The position numbers were made by a program, and so were the translations under genes. A stretch of DNA of 64,000 nt from Gossypium raimondii (taxonomy: Eukaryota; Streptophyta; Magnoliopsida; Malvales; Malvaceae): contig NC_068575.1 of the NCBI RefSeq assembly GCF_025698545.1, positions 54,383,980-54,447,979 on the forward strand. Direction: 5' to 3'. The number at the start of each line of letters is the position of its first letter. Position 1 is the stretch's first letter. This document shows, piece after piece, positions 1 to 12,676 of the stretch. The notes under the pieces are model-generated. The model did not search any database and was not told the DNA's origin. It worked only from the letters and a program-made list of their open reading frames with translations.

Positions 1-1650
1 GTTACATAGTTGATGCAAGAGGCTCCGCTGGCAATGGAGATCGCGATAGAGCAAGATCGTTAGTGGGTGGATTTCTAGAAAATGGATTTGTGAGAGGCTA
101 CCTGAGGAAGTTTGTTGGTTTTGTTTTATTGGTTTCCATCCAATGTAGAAACGATGAGGAAGGAAGAAAGAAAGAGATAAGAAGAAATCAAATGGAAAAA
201 AAATTATGACATCGTGCTTATGTGGCATGCCACATAGGCTACTTTATTGAGCTACAGTTTGATTGACGATCAACTAACGTTTATCGTTAAAATTGGACTG
301 ATTTTTGAAAAAAATCGTAATGTTGAGGGTGTCAATAAAAAGAAGTTAAGGGCACAAAACCAAAAACCCCTAAATGTTGAAGGTAGTTTTTGCATTTATG
401 CCAAATCAAAATGACATTTTAGCTATAGTCCAGGGACTAAATTAGTAATTAACCTTTTAAATTAACGTTCTACGTCATCATTTAACAAATAAAATTTAAG
501 GGATGGGTTAATTTGCTATTTTAGAAATATATAAAGACTAATTTGTTTATTCTTTCAGTAGAGGGGTTGAAATGTAATTTGCCCCTAAATATAAGGGTTT
601 CCGTAGTACTTTTATTGATAATTTACCCATACATTTAAGCAAAGCCTATATATATTTTTTTATTTTTAAGTTTTTCCTTTTGTTTATTTAGTATGGCAAA
701 CATGCACGAACTGTGAGAATGTAATGCGTAGTTGAGACGCCCCAATGGATAATATTTTATTTTGTAATAAGATAATATTTTGTGATAATCAATATCATAT
801 ATAAACTTAATAATAAATAATACTTAATTTAAATTTAATTTAAATTACATATATTATATATACGAGATTACATATTGACAAATTAGAGTTGTAAGAGATA
901 AATGAAGCTAAACATTATTTAAACAAATACTTATATTTATATAATTAAAATATTTATATTTTATACTAGGTTAAAATAAAACATAAGACATTGTACTATT
1001 CGTGAATTTGAAATTTAGTCTTTGTACTTCTATTTTAGAATTTATCCTACTTTTTAGATATTAAAATTGTGTTTAGTTATTCGAACTATTAAAAATAATT
1101 TTTAAAATTCAGGTTTACATGACTACCAAGTGAGTTTTTTATTATTTAAAATGTGACAAAAATAAAATTGTCAAAAAATATTGTTAACAATTGAACTTAA
1201 TTTTTAGATCTGAAAAAGTAAAGAAATTAAATTTCAAATTAAGTGAAGAGTACATGAACTTATGACATATTTTAACCTTTATACTACAAAACATTTATTA
1301 TTAAAATAAAATTTTAATAAATTATATTAATAAATTATTGTACTATTAAATATAATAATTAAATATGCATGTTTAATCATATTGAAAATTATAATCTTTT
1401 ATATTAATATTGTAATATTTTTAAAATTAAAATTTAAAATTATTATTAATATAATAATATTAAACTTGATTTATTTATTTTTTTCGAAAAATAATTTACT
1501 TTTTTTAAAGAGATAAGTATTACAAGAAAAAAGATTTTTTTTCAGATGAATAAATTTTTCATGAAACAAAAATAAGAAGATTAAAAAACGTTTTACATAA
1601 ATCATTTTCCGTCAATCAAAGTAGCCATTAGGGAAACATTGCTGAAGAGC
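1..1650. other. AT-rich intergenic DNA, no gene seen
   Basis: No supportable gene. The first 200 bases have an open plus-strand frame ending near 206, but it starts before the window and matches no family I recognise. Bases 200-640 have the repetitive style of plant transposon flanks. The rest is very AT-rich with frequent stops in all frames. Confidence 0.4.
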
Positions 1651-1740
1651 AGAGTGAGTGGCGACTTTTGGTCAAAGATGTGGATTCAGATTCATCTATT
1701 GCTTTGGTTGATGGAAGAAGGACTAAGAATGTGAGATATT

Positions 1741-1783
1741 GCCATGCCGATGCCGATGCCGATGCCCATGGCTATGGCTATGG
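1741..1783. repeat. Hexanucleotide tandem repeat (GCCGAT-like)
   Basis: About seven consecutive six-base units of the GCCGAT / GGCTAT type. They give Met-Pro/Gly-Ile style repeats in one frame or the other, and the only open frames here are short. The surrounding 1650-1910 bases are less AT-rich than their neighbours and could be an eroded exon, but no family is recognisable. Confidence 0.6.
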
Positions 1784-2689
1784 GGCCTTGAAAAATAGGC
1801 ACAGATTCTACAAGAAGATCGCTCTGGTCACTCTCTGTTAAGAGACGGGATAGTGTATACCTTCGGGAGAGAACAAGCTCTGACTGCGATTTCATTTCAC
1901 CCTTTGGGGCATCTCAAAAAACCCAGGTTTAAAAACTTAACCATGCTATCACTCAACCAAATCGAGATATAGTATATTGTTGTCAGGATATTAAAGTTGG
2001 GGGAAAAAAATTCTCCAGAGTTGATTGATATATAGATAAAAGCCAGCACTTGGTCAGATTATTTTTTTTAATGGTTGGAATTTGTAGTTAAAGACTGCTG
2101 TATAGTACAATTCTGGTACATGATAGAACTTTAATATTTTCTTCATTGGAATTTGGAGAATGGTAGATGGTCATGATTTTATACTTTATTTATTTTCTAC
2201 TTTGAAGGTGACTGAATATATAAATCTTTTAATAATTTCTTAGTATAATAACTACATGTTTGGGGAAACTAAAAAGAAACACACACTTAAAACAAAATAA
2301 TGGAGGAAATCTCTGTACTACTTGGTACTATATAAGATAAAACTTACTGAAATATTAAGAGATGAAAAAGAAAGAATATGAGGATGAATAGCGAGCAAGA
2401 AATTAGGTTTGGTTCATGAGGAGACGTAGTCACATAGTCATGCCACCTGGGCTGGGAATAGGGACGGGGTAGATAAGCCAGAGTCCAGAGACGCTTCAAA
2501 AAAGATGGTACCCTTGTGGATGTGCCACTGTGGGGCTGTAGCTGGTCCCAAAGTCCTCTTCCTTCGTTCCCCCAGCTGACGCCTGACGGCCATGTCCCTT
2601 GCTAAACCACACCCACCTTTTCAGACTACTTTCCAAAAGTTAAAACAAAATTTGAGCAATGCCAACGATAATGTGAGAACTGAGAAAGC

Positions 2690-4859
2690 TAGAGTTAATA
2701 AAATAAACTAATGCCAACGATAAAAAATATATATTAAGTAAAAAAAACGATAATCTATATATATATAGAGAGAGAGAGAGAGATTAATTTTGTAGTTTGA
2801 ATATGCTATGCTATATATACATTCACATCTTTCGAAATATCAGACCAATGTTCCCCCCTTGGATCTGTTTTTTATATAATATGATTGGCGTTGCCCAATG
2901 CTGTAGCTCCACTATACTCTGTCGACCTACCTACTATACAGTGGTAGTATTATTTTATTAAGGTATCAGTTTAGATGTTTACGTGTTGGATAAAAGCAAC
3001 TTCTTTAAGGTCTTCTTCAAGTTAGCATTTTCTACTTTCTAAGAGTATGCAGATTTTTTAAATTATTATTATTATTTTATAACATTTCCAATTTCTTAAG
3101 CTGCTAAGAACTGAGCTCTGAGATTAGCACTTCCAATTAATTAACAATAATGTTTCACAGTACGCCTAAACAGCTAATAATTCTCAGGAACCATAAGAAA
3201 TGAAGGTAGTACTTTCATTGACTTAGGAAAGAGCTAAGGATCATTAAAAAGAACCTGATAGCATAGAAAGAGGAGGAAGACAGTAATAATGATGGAGGTG
3301 CAGCTTGTAATAGGGTTTTAAGAAAAATGAAATGCATAACAATGGTGGATTAGGACTGAGCTTGGGAAGGGAAAGGCTGTCAAAAAGAAGGAACACGAAG
3401 ACCCAAAATGACTAGGACATTGGCTACAATCAGAGAGGGATTTGTCTCCGGTCCCGTCTTCTTTTGATGCTTTCACATGGGGATGTGTGCTTTAAGCTGC
3501 TGCGCATTTCTGCATTTGCATCTATCTCCCTTTCTCTTACCCGTATGACAATTTTCAGTGGGGTTGCTCACTTGCTCTATAAGCTTCCTCAAATTAGCAC
3601 CTTTGACTTTTTATTATTTCCGTCAAAACCCTCGCCTTTCTTCTTCTTCTTCTTCTTGCCATTGTAGTTTTGTACCCTCCACCCAAATATCCATCACTTC
3701 TACATTGTGTTTATCTAAAAAGGTTTGCCACCTCAAGAACCTGTCACTGCAGGGAGGCAGGTCAAATCATTGATAATGTCATTTAACCATGTAAGATTTA
3801 GATTGTTATTTCAGTCAAACACCCTTTACTTGGAGAAAATTTAAAGTCAATGAATATCCCCAAGCCATGATCATGAGACATGAGATGAGCACATGAACTC
3901 TGTTGGTTTTGGTAATGCGTGAGACATGGGATTTTATCGAACACTTGTAAGATGTACAATCCCATCCATCCTGCCATTCTTGTCCTTCCTATTACATCTT
4001 TCCTAAGCTTAAATGAGTTTATTTTGCTAACCTTCCTTTATTCTAGTCCATTAGATGTGATAATAATGTTCAAAAGTATAAACCCTACAACCAACTTCTT
4101 CCATAAATGTTTATTTAATTATTTCCTCCTTGCTACATTTAGGGAAACAAAGCAGATTAGCAAATGGATTATTAAATTTACAAATTGACTTTTTCAAAGA
4201 GGAGTCACTGAGATAGAAGGCTGGAAATGAAGTGTGTCAAAAGGGAACTAGAGTCCAAAAAGAAAGGTGCAACCAGGAAAATTTAAAAGAAAAAAAAAGG
4301 AATGGCGGAGAGGACATTGTATAATGATGAAACATACATACGTACATCCCCAAAGTCAATATAAAAAGGGGAGCATCATTCGCTAAAGTGTAATCATGAG
4401 ATTCAGATTTATACAACAAATTTTCAAACTTGATGAACCCCATACTTTCCTAAACCTCCACCAGTCCCAGAGCAGGGCATGCTGGCTGGCTGGCTGGCCC
4501 TCGGTTGACCCCACACTCCAGAAGCTAGTACCAGAATAATATAAACATAGAATAAAGGAAAAGGAACTTGGAAATTACATAGATTTATCATTTCTATTAA
4601 GTAAGCAAATTAAATCATTAGTGATAAACAAGGGAAGTTTCTTAAGTTAAGATGTAAACATCAAGAGCTCTGTCTTCAATTGTCTTTGTGGAACAAAGCA
4701 TTGCTTGGAATGGACCCCTCTTTTTTCATTTTTTTTTTCTCTTTTTACCTTTTTTTTCTGGTCTGCTCTTTTCTACCCTACTTTTGCTTCAGGAATCAAG
4801 TCAGCTGCCTAATGAATAATGACCAAATCCTTTTTTTTTTTTTCATTTTAATTTTGAAT
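2690..4859. repeat. Duplicated segment, copy A, 3' flank of bHLH gene
   Basis: Non-coding DNA downstream of the first bHLH gene that recurs elsewhere in the window. Bases 2700-3640 match 27405-28115 (divergent), 3340-4859 match 38086-39592 (close), and 4240-4400 match 37930-38070 (divergent). The order of blocks shows one ancestral locus present in at least three partial tandem copies. Frames of 60-90 codons here are not conserved between copies and look incidental. Confidence 0.8.
2755..2783. repeat. (AT)n(AG)n microsatellite
   Basis: A run of AT dinucleotides passes directly into AG dinucleotides. A much shorter AG run sits at the equivalent place in remnant copy B (about 27448-27456), so the array length differs between duplicate copies. 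Confidence 0.85.
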
Positions 4860-6673
4860 TTAGCTGAATATTTGATGAACTGCTGCTGCTATCTCATCCG
4901 CTGATCTTAGCGCAGAGTCGTCCTCCATCTGCCATTCCCATTTCCAACACAAACCCAGATAAAGAAGAAAACAAAACAAAACCAACAAAAAAACAAAGAC
5001 AACTGTTGAGAAATTTTGGAACTAGGGTTTGAGCCACGACTTGTTCCAACACCAGTTTGAAAACGCAAACTAAAACTTGTTTTAAAAAAGAACAAACAAT
5101 ATTACCTTGAGATTGAACGAGTAAAGAACAGATGCTCGCGAAGTGGTGATGTTGAGGTGCAAAACCGTTAACCGAAGAGTTTCCAGGGTGACAATGGCTT
5201 GTATCAACTGACCAGCTCTTCTTGAACACTGAATCTTTAAGTTGACATGATTGTGTATTACATTAACCTCTACTTCAGCTGCACCTGTTTTGCTTTCTGC
5301 TTTTACTTCCTCCCGCAATGTCCATCTTCAGATCCATTTTCATATTCTTGCTGATGAATTTCCATGGCGGGATTTGACATGCTATTGTTGCTTTCGTGGA
5401 CTTTTCCTGTTCTCTTCTGTGCTTCCAGGGATTGAAGAAGTTGCTCTAGCTCCTTAACGAAGTCAATTGCACCAGCTATGATTGACGCTTGGTCACCCTG
5501 CAAACACAAACCCAAACATGATTTTTTTGTGAAAGAAAGTAGAGCTAAATAGCCCAACAGGGGGACTAAAATGTTGGTGAAGGATAGATTGTTATACTCT
5601 TTGGATATAACATGGAGGCATGAGAGAGCGGAGAGAATTTAGATAATCGTTCATTTGACGTCTACGGTTTCGTTCAACGGCAATGTGGGTCATGCGTTGG
5701 CTTTCAACTTCTTCTTTGTTCTTGGCTGCCTTCGTTCGTTTTCGCTTTCTTCGTTCTCTAGTGATCGGAGGGGACTTTGTGAAAATCTTCTGCGGCGAGG
5801 AGCCCAAGTTGGGTTCTCCGCTACAATTGTCAGACTTTGGTTGGTGTTGGTTAGACCCAGAGCTGAGAACTTCAGCGCATGAGCTTGAAGGTGGACTTTT
5901 CTTAAGCTCTTTGGTCTCGGACTTGACTGGTGAATGTAAGTCGAGTACTGTTTCATGGGTGACACAACTTTCCAGTTCTAGGGCTTGAACTTGGGTTTCC
6001 ATTTCAGGAATAAAAGGATTGGTGTTTAGCTCCCAAGGCTTCTTCATGTGTTGCAGTCTCAGAAGTGTCTGGAAGTTGGGTTCTTTAAAGGCAAAAAGCT
6101 GAGGAGACTCCACGCTCTGAAGCATCTGAAGGAATGGCATTTTCTCTTCAAAGCTTGGTATTGAAAAGTGTGCTTCTTCCTCTTCTTCTTCTCCAAGCTT
6201 TAATCTCTCACAGCTAATAAAACCTTGTTCTAAGCATTCCACCTCCAAATGCTCTCCTAGGAACTGCAATGAGTAATTTGAAGGGAGAAAACAAAAACAA
6301 AAGGAAATAAGCAAAATTTTTAACTTGGCTCAAATGCTAACCATCTAAAGATATTTGAAAAGAAAAATATCATTTAATTGGGTGGAGGCCACATGGTTCA
6401 GTCTCTCTCAGCAGATAAAGAGATAATGAAAGTAGAATGAGAGTAGAATGTTGAAAGAGTAAGAAGAAGCAGTAGTGCAGTAGCAGATGTTAGTATTTTC
6501 CTGCAAAACAACATAAGATGCAATGAATGCAAGCATTTTTAGAGTAAATGCAGTCTCCATCTTGAATCTAGAAACGGGATTCGAGAAAAGATGAAATGCA
6601 GCAAGATACACAAAGTCCTAAAGCAGGCAAAACAACATACATAAGGATTAATGGGTCCTTGGAGTCTCTCCAT
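4860..6673 (-). CDS. BHLH57: bHLH57-like transcription factor, copy A, frameshifted in exon 3
   Basis: A basic helix-loop-helix transcription factor, nuclear by family, with four coding exons on the minus strand: 6641-6673, 5598-6263, 5106-5497 and 4860-4928. All junctions are GT-AG and phase 0. The short first exon gives [11 protein letters not shown], like Arabidopsis bHLH57, and exon 2 carries the family motif PFLQMLQS and a basic region with His-Glu-Arg spacing ([10 protein letters not shown]), which predicts E-box/G-box binding. Helix 2 starts exon 3 ([19 protein letters not shown]). Exon 3 is 392 bases against 393 in copy C: one C is missing from a C run near 5311-5314, so the frame ends at 5303 after a predicted 297 residues. 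The bHLH is intact but the C-terminal ACT-like domain ([12 protein letters not shown] onward) is out of frame. It is either a truncated functional protein, a young pseudogene or a homopolymer sequencing error. Family assignment is confident; the functional state is not. Confidence 0.85.
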
Positions 6674-7420
6674 AACAGCTTAGCAGTAGTTGAAGTAAAT
6701 GCCTTAAATTCTTTCTTTTTCTCCTTCTGTGTCCCTCTCTCAGTCACCAACATTCCATATATTGAAGCTAACAAATCAATACAAGTAATAAATGTAACCC
6801 CAATGAAGCAGAATAAGACCCTAACACCACCCCCATAGCCAACACACAATTTATTCCTCAGTTTCCTGGTACTGGTAATAAATGATTTGAAGGACTCTCA
6901 CGGAAAAGAGGGAAAAATATGTAAACAGAGTTGGAATGCTGCAACTAGAAACTGGGATAAAACAATGGTGAAGGAAAAGGAAACGAGCAACAGATATGGT
7001 AAGAAACGAAGGGTGGAAAATAGCCAAAGTGAGAGTGAGAAGATATACAGTATGTATTTGAGTATATGGGAGTGGGAGGGTTGGTGAGGGTTTTGCAGAG
7101 AGGGAGAGAGAGAGGGATTGTCTGATTTACAAGGTCCCAAGCATTATTGGCGATGGCAGTTTTGTCCAGCAGCGGGGACAGACAGTTGTGGGGACTCCCT
7201 TTCGAGCGTACACCAAAAGGAAAAAAAGCTTTGGAAAGTCCTCCTATGGATTTTGTCACCCGTCTGAATGGTGATGGGTCATTTCCTTATAGCGCATCTC
7301 CACCATTTCCTTTGTTTTTAAAATATTATTATTTCATATATATGCTTTTCTTTTTATGTGAATGCCCCCTTTCACTGCAAGTCATACAAGCCTTCGTTTT
7401 CTGTTTGCACATGGCATGGG
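6674..7420. promoter_or_regulatory. Upstream region of bHLH57-like copy A (shared with copy C)
   Basis: Sequence upstream of the first coding exon, closely matched at 41405-42105 upstream of copy C. It contains a run of AG dinucleotides near 7100-7120 and presumably holds the 5' UTR and promoter. I could not fix a TATA box or start site. Small open frames on both strands here differ between the copies and are not supported as genes. Confidence 0.5.
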
Positions 7421-7788
7421 GTTCAATTGCTCAATTTAAAGAGTTCCCTTGCCTCCAGGGTTGATACAGCGACCCCTCAAATTTATTCCACCATCTGTCT
7501 GGTTATATAGTTGCCAGGGTAAAAAGGTTTTACCAATTAAGTTATATTTACATCCCAGTTAGGTACTTACATTAAATGCTTAAACATTCTCCAATACAAT
7601 AATTTAGATTCTAAATTAGTCTCAAATTCTATAATATTTTGGTTGAGTACTTTAAAAATTGTTCTTGCATATCATTTTGTCAATTTCACCATCAATTTGA
7701 GTGGAAATAGCAATTAAAATATGATTTGGAATATATTTAAAACATATGATCAAATTACATTTATGTATGTACCTATTAAAAGAATTGT

Positions 7789-9292
7789 TTGAATTTGATG
7801 CGTTTTAAAAAAATAGGCTCCTAGATTTTAATGGCACAATCTATATTTTTGATATATCAAATTCAAACTGCCCATACAGTAGCTACACATGTTTTAAAAA
7901 TGCTTGAAAAACTGATTGCTACAAATAGTTGATCCTCCTCGTCTTGGTATGCAATCTGAGCGTCAAGCTCTTGTTGCGAAATTTTACATTTGCAAATTAC
8001 AGAATCATGTCTTTGATTGATTGCATTTGCTACATTCTGCACTAGGCCTTCTTCGGTTCTTGAAATGAGGATGACCTTTTCCACCACAATATTGACATAG
8101 AGAAAATTTTCCCTTTTTGCTTCCACCTTTGCTGCTGTTGTTGTTGACGGTAGCTTCACTAAAATTTTCTTACCTTGCTTTTTCATATCTTTGCCACCAT
8201 TTTCATGCTTGGTTGACAATGCTCCTTCAGTAACACCATCATATCTCATGACTCGTCTTTATTCATGAGCATGCATGGCATTTAATAGTTCTGCCAAAGT
8301 AATCTTTAACAAATCCTCATAATTCTCCAAAACAATAGTAATTGTCTCAAAATTTTCAAGCACGGTAACAAGTTTTTGAACAATTCTTAAATCAAAAAGT
8401 TTAGAACCCAACAACCTTACACTGTTGGTGATGCTAAAAAATCTGTTCGAATATATTTTTGATGGTTTTTTTACTCCATTTTCTTTGCACCAAGTTCACT
8501 TGCATTTTTCGACCCTTTCATCTTCTTGATATTCTTTCTTGAGATGGTCACAGATTGCTTTTGTTAAACCGAGGATCATGATTCGAGTAAAAATTGTTGG
8601 TGAGATTGCAGCAAATAGACAAGCCTTTGTCTTTGATTTTCTAGTCATTTTCTCCCCATGATTCTTAATTTGAGCAATGGTAAGATTACTTGGTAAAGGA
8701 GGAACTTTATAACTTTCTTCTATTACTTCCTAAATATCCAATACATCCTAGCAAGTTTCCATTCTTGTTGTCCAAAAATGATAGTTGTCTGCATTGAAAA
8801 CGAGAGGGACCCTTGCAGAAAAACTAGTTTTAGCTTCCATGAAGGTTTTTACTAAAAAATGATTGGGTAAAGTGCAGGTTCACTCGGATACTGACATGAT
8901 CACAGGTCTCTTAAGAAAATGGTTTAGATACCAAAGATTTTTTATGAATATGATAATTAAGGTAAAAATTAAGAAGACAAAATGGAAGGAGATACATTAA
9001 ATTGGAGTAAAATACTCGTATTATAATATACATGAAAAATGACTAAACATAGTATTATGTCCACTAAATCAACATGAGTAACAAACCCACTAATTTAGCC
9101 ATGGAAAAGAAGACATGTGAATCACGTCTAATTTATTTCCTAAAATGAAGGAATACCAGTGCTCTTTAATGAATCTAATAACAAAACTACAAATATGTAT
9201 GTATTGTATAAAGTGTTTGAATTCGATGCGTTTTAAAAAAAAAAACCCTAATAGCAGAATCTATATTTTTAGTATATCCAATCTAAATTATT
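7789..9292. repeat. Direct repeats flanking the copia gag remnant
   Basis: Bases 7789-7868 and 9213-9292 are direct repeats of about 80 bases with a shared core (TGATGCGTTTTAAAAAAA, then CTATATTTTT and ATATATC-like sequence). They bracket the gag remnant and could be degraded LTR ends or a tandemly duplicated flank. Confidence 0.5.
7870..8840 (-). pseudogene. Ty1/copia gag (UBN2-type) remnant
   Basis: Reverse-strand reading from an ATG at 8838-8840 gives a gag N-terminus of the plant copia/UBN2 type: SARVPLVFNADNYHFWTTRM, then LTIAQIKNHGEKMTRKSKTK and a helical stretch with LTKAICDHLKKEYQEDER. At least two in-frame stops near the start and later frameshifts break it. The C-terminal part (7863-8249) contains a degenerate cysteine-rich segment followed by an acidic tail (AYQDEEDQLFVAIS) usual after the copia zinc knuckle. 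No integrase or reverse transcriptase follows. It is a dead retrotransposon fragment inside the segment unique to copy A. Confidence 0.75.
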
Positions 9293-10390
9293 TATTTTAA
9301 AAATGTTGTACATAAAATTTGATTTAGCATTAACATACAACTCAACTACTGAGATGTGGAAGGACTTTATTGATACTATGCTAAAACTTAGAGGACTGGA
9401 ATAAAGTGTTTTGAAATTTAGGATCAGAACTATAGTTTTGGGATATTTGGTGAATTAACCCTTTAGCTTCTTATCTCGAACGGTTAAATGATTAAAATTG
9501 AACTTGGTTCTCAGGAAATGGTTCTAATGGCAGACTGTATCATCAAAGCAAAGACAAATGATTTCAAGATGTGGGGGGTGTTGCCATATTCTTTCTCTTA
9601 GAAACTGAGAAACCAGCTTTGACTGGGGCCTAAACCGACAGATCCACTAGCTGTGAGCCAATAAAACATTAAAGTCTCAAGGACAGAAATTTGTCTTCAA
9701 GGGGAAGAAGAAGCATGTCGGGTTTTTAAATCTGTCTTTTGCCTTGAAGCGTGAAGTTCCTCTTGTTGAGAATAGTTAAGATTGAAGTTTTTATGTACCA
9801 ACGAGCTTTAATGATTTCCCTGGGGGCTCACATAATTTGTACAAGTTTGTTCATCAATCTTGTTAGCTCATGATAATACTCTGTAGGCATAACCTTTATC
9901 CCCATTTCTATGTATAAATTTGTATACTAACAAGGTTATTGTATCATCTATTGCGACAGTCCTAAGTATCTGTCTCCAACATTAGATAAAAACACCATTT
10001 ATGTGATGCTCACATCCCATTTAACTTTGTATCTGCTTTTCCAGTTCATAAAAATAGGACCTCCTAACATTTTACAGCTTCGGTAGGAATTACCTGATGG
10101 TGAAGGCAGAACTCTGATTCAAATCTTTTAGTAGCCTAACACAGACAACAATCTTGATTGACAGACCTAGTTGTAATAATTTATTCAGGTTGCTATCATA
10201 ACAACAAGCTGTCAACTGTTCGATATACACTAATCCTGTCTTATAAGGCGGTTTCTGTCCCATTCAATCAATTCTTTAATTAACCAAAAAAACCCCTTCT
10301 AGATGATCATCTTGTATGTGCCAAACTCTCTACTTTCTAGAATCTAAATGTGTTCATAATTAAATATTCACAGCTTCTCGCACCACCAAA

Positions 10391-10690
10391 AGCAGTGATA
10401 AAGTTGAAGCCTCAGAATTGTGGGCACCGATTTCATTTGATGATGTCTTAAAATATCTTATCCATATGAACTGCCGTTTATCCATTTTCAACCTGAAACT
10501 ATTTTGCACGTCTTCAGCCACACAACCAGGGGGCATTCTCTTTCTAAACAGGACTCCTAACTTTGGTCTTGTCCTGTAGTTCATAGATTTATTAGGCCCG
10601 GACATAGAAGAGCCAGTTAAAAATAAAAATTCGTAAATATTACCTTCAATACTATATCATCATGCTTAAATCAAAGCCCAAAGATTGCAA
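10391..10690. repeat. Duplicated segment, copy A distal block
   Basis: Matches 42131-42480 next to copy C in the same orientation, with visibly more substitutions and indels than the gene-bearing block. An 81-codon reverse frame (10360-10605) is not preserved in the copy C version, so I do not call it coding. Confidence 0.7.
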
Positions 10691-11957
10691 GGAACCTTAT
10701 CGGGGTTTTTTTTTTTAATAAAAAATAATACAAAAACAATAATTAAATACAACAGTATATTATAAATTAATTAATTACAAAATAGGATTTTTTTACCGTG
10801 CATTCACCCCATTTTTCAATCATCATGCAATCATATTGTTTAAAAATAATTTTTATTGACATAGTGGTGGCACCAATATATTCTTTAAAAATATTCGTAT
10901 TTTCATGTATATACAAAATAATTTCAAAATACGAAAAATTATTTTTTGTGTTGTCTGACACACCACAACACTGCTTTAATTAAATGTAAGGTTTCTCTTT
11001 TGAATTTTTCCTTTAACTATTGTAAAGTTATAATATATTTTAAAATATAAATATTTTTCAGCTTATAATTAGTATAAAAAATATTTAAAATAATTTAAAA
11101 TTTTAAAAACACTTTAACTAATAAAATTTATAATTTTATATGGAATTTATAATTTTTTATAGTCAACAATATAACAATTTTAAGTATTAAAATGTAATAT
11201 TTAAATAGCTTATAATATATAATATTTTATACAACATTTAGAATACATTATTTTATATCTTTTGTGAAAATGTATAAATTTTTAAATAAATTTTATGAAT
11301 AAATTTAATATTTTGTAATCAATACATACAATTGATGCACGAGATAAAAAAATAGTAAATATATATAAACTCAAATTCAACGTTCCCCAAAGACGAATAA
11401 TTTCATATGCATCATTCTTTTCAATTTTGAAATTTTATTTATTCAGAAAATTTAGCCATCCTAATTTTGAAAATTGATCAACATGTAAGAACAAATTTTG
11501 AATGGATTTGGTGATTTATTTGCTTCAAATTTAGACTAAATTGTAACTATCGATTTTCAATGATGTTGGAAAAGACAGTTTTGGGATTTTGTTTTCATAA
11601 ATCGAGTTATTATATTGGTGAATTAAATTTTAGATAAGTAATTTTTCCGAATTGATTGTTAATTAAGGTACAAAAATAAATTGTAAAAATGTTATCATTG
11701 AAGGTTTTAATAGCCAAAGGCTTAAGGACTTATATAACAATTAAACCAAGGTCTAAAATGGTAAATATACTATCTTAGAAACATTAATGGAGGGTAGGTG
11801 AATAGCTTATATATATTATAAAGATTATAATTAAATTATTTATATTATAAAATGTATAAAATAAAATTACCATAGTGGAAAGAAAGAGAATTCATCTTTT
11901 TTCCTTCATCCATGCTCGAACGTAGAAGAAGAAGAAAAAAAAGAGAGAGAATTCAAC
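10691..11957. other. AT-rich intergenic DNA
   Basis: Strongly AT-rich, with homopolymer runs and short TATA-like tracts; nothing supportable seen. The only frames over 60 codons overlap on opposite strands at 10767-10983 and are low-complexity. Confidence 0.5.
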
Positions 11958-12480
11958 TGTAACAGCCTAATTTTTAGTGGTGCCGAAAATAGTAGTTTCA
12001 AAGTCTTGTTCTCTGACAATCGAGCCTGTAAATATTATTAAATAATATAGAATGACTTGTAATTCATGAGAAATGGTTAAATGGTTGAATTGGTGTAGCT
12101 TAAACTGATTTATTTTTGCCAAATTGGTGGAGATGTTGGAATGGAACTTTAGAAAAAGTTATATGAATGGTTAAACATGTTTTGGACTGATTTTGTGCAG
12201 GTTATAAGTGTGCATTAGACACCAAATGAGCTAATGGTTTGGCTTAGCATAGAATAGGAACCAAATGGCCTAAAATGTACCAAAACAAAGTGATGTGAGC
12301 CACAAGGCCTAATTTTAGACCCACGAATGTGATGGGCTCACACTACCTCAAGGCCCAATAACAATATCAAAGGCTAAGCAAATCAAATCAGGGTTCGATC
12401 AAATACAAGATTCAAGGACGAATCATTTTGAGGAACGGGGGAATGATACATGCACAGATGGGGTGAAATTTATTAAATTC
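11958..12480 (+). mobile_element. Truncated Ty3/gypsy LTR and pol-end fragment
   Basis: Begins TGTAACAGCCTAATTTTTAG, the usual start of one LTR family in this window, but loses LTR character within a few hundred bases. At 12410-12450 a plus-strand stretch resembles the end of a gypsy pol frame (FKDESFEERGNDT-like with frame breaks). It is a scrambled fragment rather than a complete LTR. Confidence 0.4.
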
Positions 12481-12676
12481 CATTCACCGAAGTTGCCACT
12501 TTTCAAGTTTGGAAAATCAGTAGAATTGTGACGACTTTTTGGATGGGATCTTGACATTTCTAGGTTGAGATGTCTTCATGGCGTTTGAAGCTAAGCAAAG
12601 AGTTGTGAAGGTTAGTCAAAGATAAATAATTTTGCCTAAATCAGACAAGGATGCAAGGATGTTTAGTGAGTAAGGC

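Larger units (their letters stand above)
7421..10390. other. Segment present in copy A but absent from copy C
   Basis: Copy C runs from the equivalent of about 7415 straight to the equivalent of about 10400, so these roughly 3 kb were inserted in A or deleted from C. The segment holds a decayed Ty1/copia gag (7870-8840, reverse), a pair of direct repeats, and about 900 bases (9300-10390) in which I see no gene. No clean target duplication was found at its edges. Confidence 0.6.

Noticed and set aside
4894..5229. 111-codon reverse frame, identical at 39627-39962
   Set aside because: It runs through the third intron and in the wrong frame over exon 3 of the bHLH gene; identity reflects recent duplication, not coding constraint.
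5655..5988. Forward frames of 75-101 codons over the bHLH second exon
   Set aside because: Antisense reflections of the real reverse-strand coding exon.
10360..10605. 81-codon reverse frame in the duplicated distal block
   Set aside because: The frame is not preserved in the corresponding block at 42131-42480.
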